In this document: piece after piece, positions 32,801-33,883 of the stretch
Layout: every line of letters starts with the position of its first letter
Position numbering within the stretch: the first letter of the stretch is position 1
Source of the DNA: Spirochaetales bacterium
GTDB taxonomy: Bacteria; Spirochaetota; Spirochaetia; DSM-2461
Direction of reading: 5' to 3'
NCBI GenBank assembly: GCA_022360655.1
Contig: JAKSCK010000112.1
Location: forward strand, 1 to 33,883
Length of the DNA stretch: 33,883 bases
Made by a program: the position numbers and the translations under genes
The notes under the pieces: model-generated
Told to the model about the DNA's origin: nothing
The model's input: only the letters and a program-made list of their open reading frames with translations
Databases searched by the model: none

Positions 32801-33883
32801 AATTGGATGAAAGCGATGTCTCCGGTCCCCTGGGGATTCGCATCCGTTCCTTTGTGGAAACCGTCCAACGTCGTCGGTCCGAAGAAGAGGCCCCTAAGCC
32901 CAAAGAACTCCCAGCCCCCTACACCCTCCAGTTCACCAAAAAGCATCGGGAAAAAATCATGCTCGTTCCGAACGTGTCCTGGGCCTTTGGACAAATCGCC
33001 TCCGCCGCCCTGGGGAACCAAGGTTACCGTGTGGAAGCCCTCCCCATGGCCAACCGACATGCCGTGGCCCAGGGAAAACGCTTTGTTCACAATGACATGT
33101 GCTACCCCGCCCAAATCACCGTTGGCGAACTCATTGCCGCCCTGGATCAAGGCCTGTACCACCCCGATGATGTCACCTACATCATGTCCAAACCCAAATG
33201 TGACTGCCGCTTGGCCCATTACACCATGATGGCTCGCAGCGCCCTGGATGATGCCGGATATTCCCAAGTGGCCATTGCCTCCCTCGACCCGGATGACAAA
33301 AACCTCTCCCCCGGCTTCACCAAAAATCCCCTCTTTGACATCCACATGGTTTGGGGGCTGCTCATGAGCGATCAACTCGAAGCCCTCCGGCGAAAAATCC
33401 GTCCCTACGAACTCAGCCCTGGCCAAACCAACCGCTGGTTTGAAGATGCCATCTTGAGCATCTGCGAAAACCTGGCCCAAGGCGTCAAACCCGCCTTCAA
33501 CGCCTACAAAGAAGCCCTTGAGCGCCTCAACGCCATTCCCTACGACCGCAGTGTTCTCAAACCCAAAGTCTTTGTCATTGGAGAATTCCTTCTCAACTTC
33601 CACCCCACCTCCAACAATGACATTGAAGATTATCTTGAAGCCAACGGCATGGAAGTCCTGATGCCCGCCCTCTTCAACAACATTCACCGGGAATTCCACC
33701 TAGAAATGGATCTCAAACGGGAATACCACGTGCGCATTCCCGCCGCCAAAGACCTCATCAACCGCATCAGCGACAAAATCATCCGCACCGTTCACGCCAA
33801 ATGCCAAAAAGAGGCCGCCACCCATCCCCTCTTTGAACCCGCCGTGCCTCTACGGGAAATCGCCCAGCGAGCCAGCCACATCG
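29812..33883 (+). CDS. Giant acyl-CoA dehydratase activase-like protein (two ASKHA domains plus DUF2229), 3' partial
   Basis: An open frame of 1,357 codons that runs off the right edge. Residues about 5-275 and 325-595 are two HgdC/BcrA-type ATPase domains starting LGIDIGSTTVKTAL and LGIDAGSTTSKFVL. Each keeps the two Cys that in HgdC bind a [4Fe-4S] cluster between subunits: Cys134 and Cys173, then Cys462 (with Cys466) and Cys501. A Cys-rich patch C625-x2-C-x3-C ... C651 follows, then DUF2229-like sequence from about 705 (GIPRALEFWHSYPFWNALYTS) and a further HgdB-like part with FVHNDMCYPAQITVGEL. Such fused proteins are annotated as CoA-enzyme activases; their client is unknown. ATG 29812 fits the family start but has a weak ribosome site; ATG 29713 is also in frame. 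Confidence 0.9.
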   Translation, partial: MNTHYWLGIDIGSTTVKTALVNPETKAILHRTYVRHGAKQRETTRSIIKQLSQEFPVANITPILCGSGARSLAEELKIPYIQEVVANSLAVREFHPESRVAIELGGQDAKIIFFRTDESTGELMASDMRMNGICAGGTGAFLDEVATLLKVPVEQLDSLAAKGTRVYDVSGRCGVFAKTDIQPLLNQGVPKEDLALSCFHAVAKQTIGGLAQGLTISPPVIFEGGPLAYNPTLIRVYTERLGIQKHQTIVPENQDVLIAHGAALGIPAMFPDAPMLPLTQLAAHPAFTHPAPVEEQAPVRPYFENQEEQEQFQERHALPALPSLKKFAGQALQGYLGIDAGSTTSKFVLLHEDGTPVHTFYAKNEGEPLEVMKEGLLALKRQCDELNIELTILGAGSTGYGENLFAQAFGCDHHTVETIAHARAALEHDPKATFILDIGGQDMKAIFLDKGVITGITLNEACSAGCGSFLENFASTLNIGVEEIAPLAFSSPAPSVLGSRCTVFMNSSVISEQKNGKTPADIMAGLCNSVIENVFTKVIRLSNLKNLGENIIVQGGTFRNDAVLRAIELFAQKEVRRAPYPGEMGAIGIALLTREKMQESGKTSQFPSWEELKNLTYTQESGLVCQFCSNHCNRTIVRFSNGGQFITGNRCERGEILSDAPKANVKEQLIAIRDRQKATPNLMDVKRQLLFADYSPTQLSPSKALRIGIPRALEFWHSYPFWNALYTSLGFEVVLSDESDMDMFHSGISSIPSDTVCFPAKLTHGHLKNLVEKNVDRIFMPMISRMVSENSKAKSEHVCAVVKGYPLVLEISDNPEENHNIPLDKPVFHWTCEKAKRDSISSFLASTFGISKSLAKQAIQEGDKAQNAFTHALEEAGTQLLDSLKDNEFAVVIAGRPYHADELINHDIPAHFNRLGVPVLPLEALPSLHEANLNPVRAELTVNFHVRMFSGAKRVAEHPKLEYLQIVSFGCGHDAVITDEVTRLLSEGAGKSPLVLKLDESDVSGPLGIRIRSFVETVQRRRSEEEAPKPKELPAPYTLQFTKKHREKIMLVPNVSWAFGQIASAALGNQGYRVEALPMANRHAVAQGKRFVHNDMCYPAQITVGELIAALDQGLYHPDDVTYIMSKPKCDCRLAHYTMMARSALDDAGYSQVAIASLDPDDKNLSPGFTKNPLFDIHMVWGLLMSDQLEALRRKIRPYELSPGQTNRWFEDAILSICENLAQGVKPAFNAYKEALERLNAIPYDRSVLKPKVFVIGEFLLNFHPTSNNDIEDYLEANGMEVLMPALFNNIHREFHLEMDLKREYHVRIPAAKDLINRISDKIIRTVHAKCQKEAATHPLFEPAVPLREIAQRASHI

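Noticed and set aside
32791..33699. 302-codon minus-strand frame near the right edge
   Set aside because: It is antisense to the activase frame, which keeps conserved motifs throughout this stretch.

Overview
The window most likely comes from an anaerobic, amino-acid- and sugar-fermenting bacterium of the Spirochaetes. Three lipoproteins have spirochaete-like lipoboxes (residues before Cys such as FSS, VLVA, MIS), the sugar-binding protein has a spirochaete-style signal peptide ending LWANGESE, and there is a complete clostridial/spirochaetal type of ornithine fermentation operon. The phylum call is an inference. I found no rRNA, tRNA, CRISPR array, transposase or phage gene.

Positions 1-9.2 kb: an arginine/ornithine fermentation island. 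Five complete genes and one partial gene run rightwards: ortA (3' end only), ortB, oraS, oraE, a MutL-like ATPase gene and an ornithine racemase gene. Three 4-nt ATGA overlaps couple ortA-ortB, oraS-oraE and mutL-racemase. arcA (arginine deiminase) faces them and shares a terminator. Together they support arginine -> citrulline (ArcA), L-ornithine -> D-ornithine (racemase), D-ornithine -> 2,4-diaminopentanoate (OraSE) and 2-amino-4-ketopentanoate -> alanine + acetyl-CoA (OrtAB). The diaminopentanoate dehydrogenase, ornithine carbamoyltransferase and carbamate kinase are not in view. The most striking point is that the racemase carries an extra C-terminal ~180 residues that read as an arginase-fold domain with every metal ligand replaced.

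Positions 9-22 kb: a mixed region of mostly single genes. It holds a small hypothetical protein, a secreted DUF4097-like beta-solenoid protein, an AraC/GyrI-like regulator diverging from a small membrane protein, gapA with its own promoter and strong terminator, a cluster of palindromic intergenic repeats, a lipoprotein, a DUF1761 membrane protein, about 0.9 kb without a readable gene, a three-domain lipoprotein, an AraC regulator fused to a cysteine-peptidase-like domain, an RlmG-type rRNA methyltransferase, and a coupled pair of envelope proteins (outer-membrane barrel plus lipoprotein).

Positions 22-29.5 kb: a glycan-use operon. A ROK repressor sits behind a consensus -35 and a palindromic operator, followed by an ABC sugar-binding protein, two permeases and two Cys-type sulfatases. 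The layout predicts desulfation and import of a sulfated sugar; the ABC ATPase and the sulfatase-maturing enzyme must be elsewhere.

Positions 29.8 kb to the end: a giant activase-type protein with two ASKHA ATPase domains followed by DUF2229-like regions, resembling activators of 2-hydroxyacyl-CoA dehydratases. It runs off the right edge.
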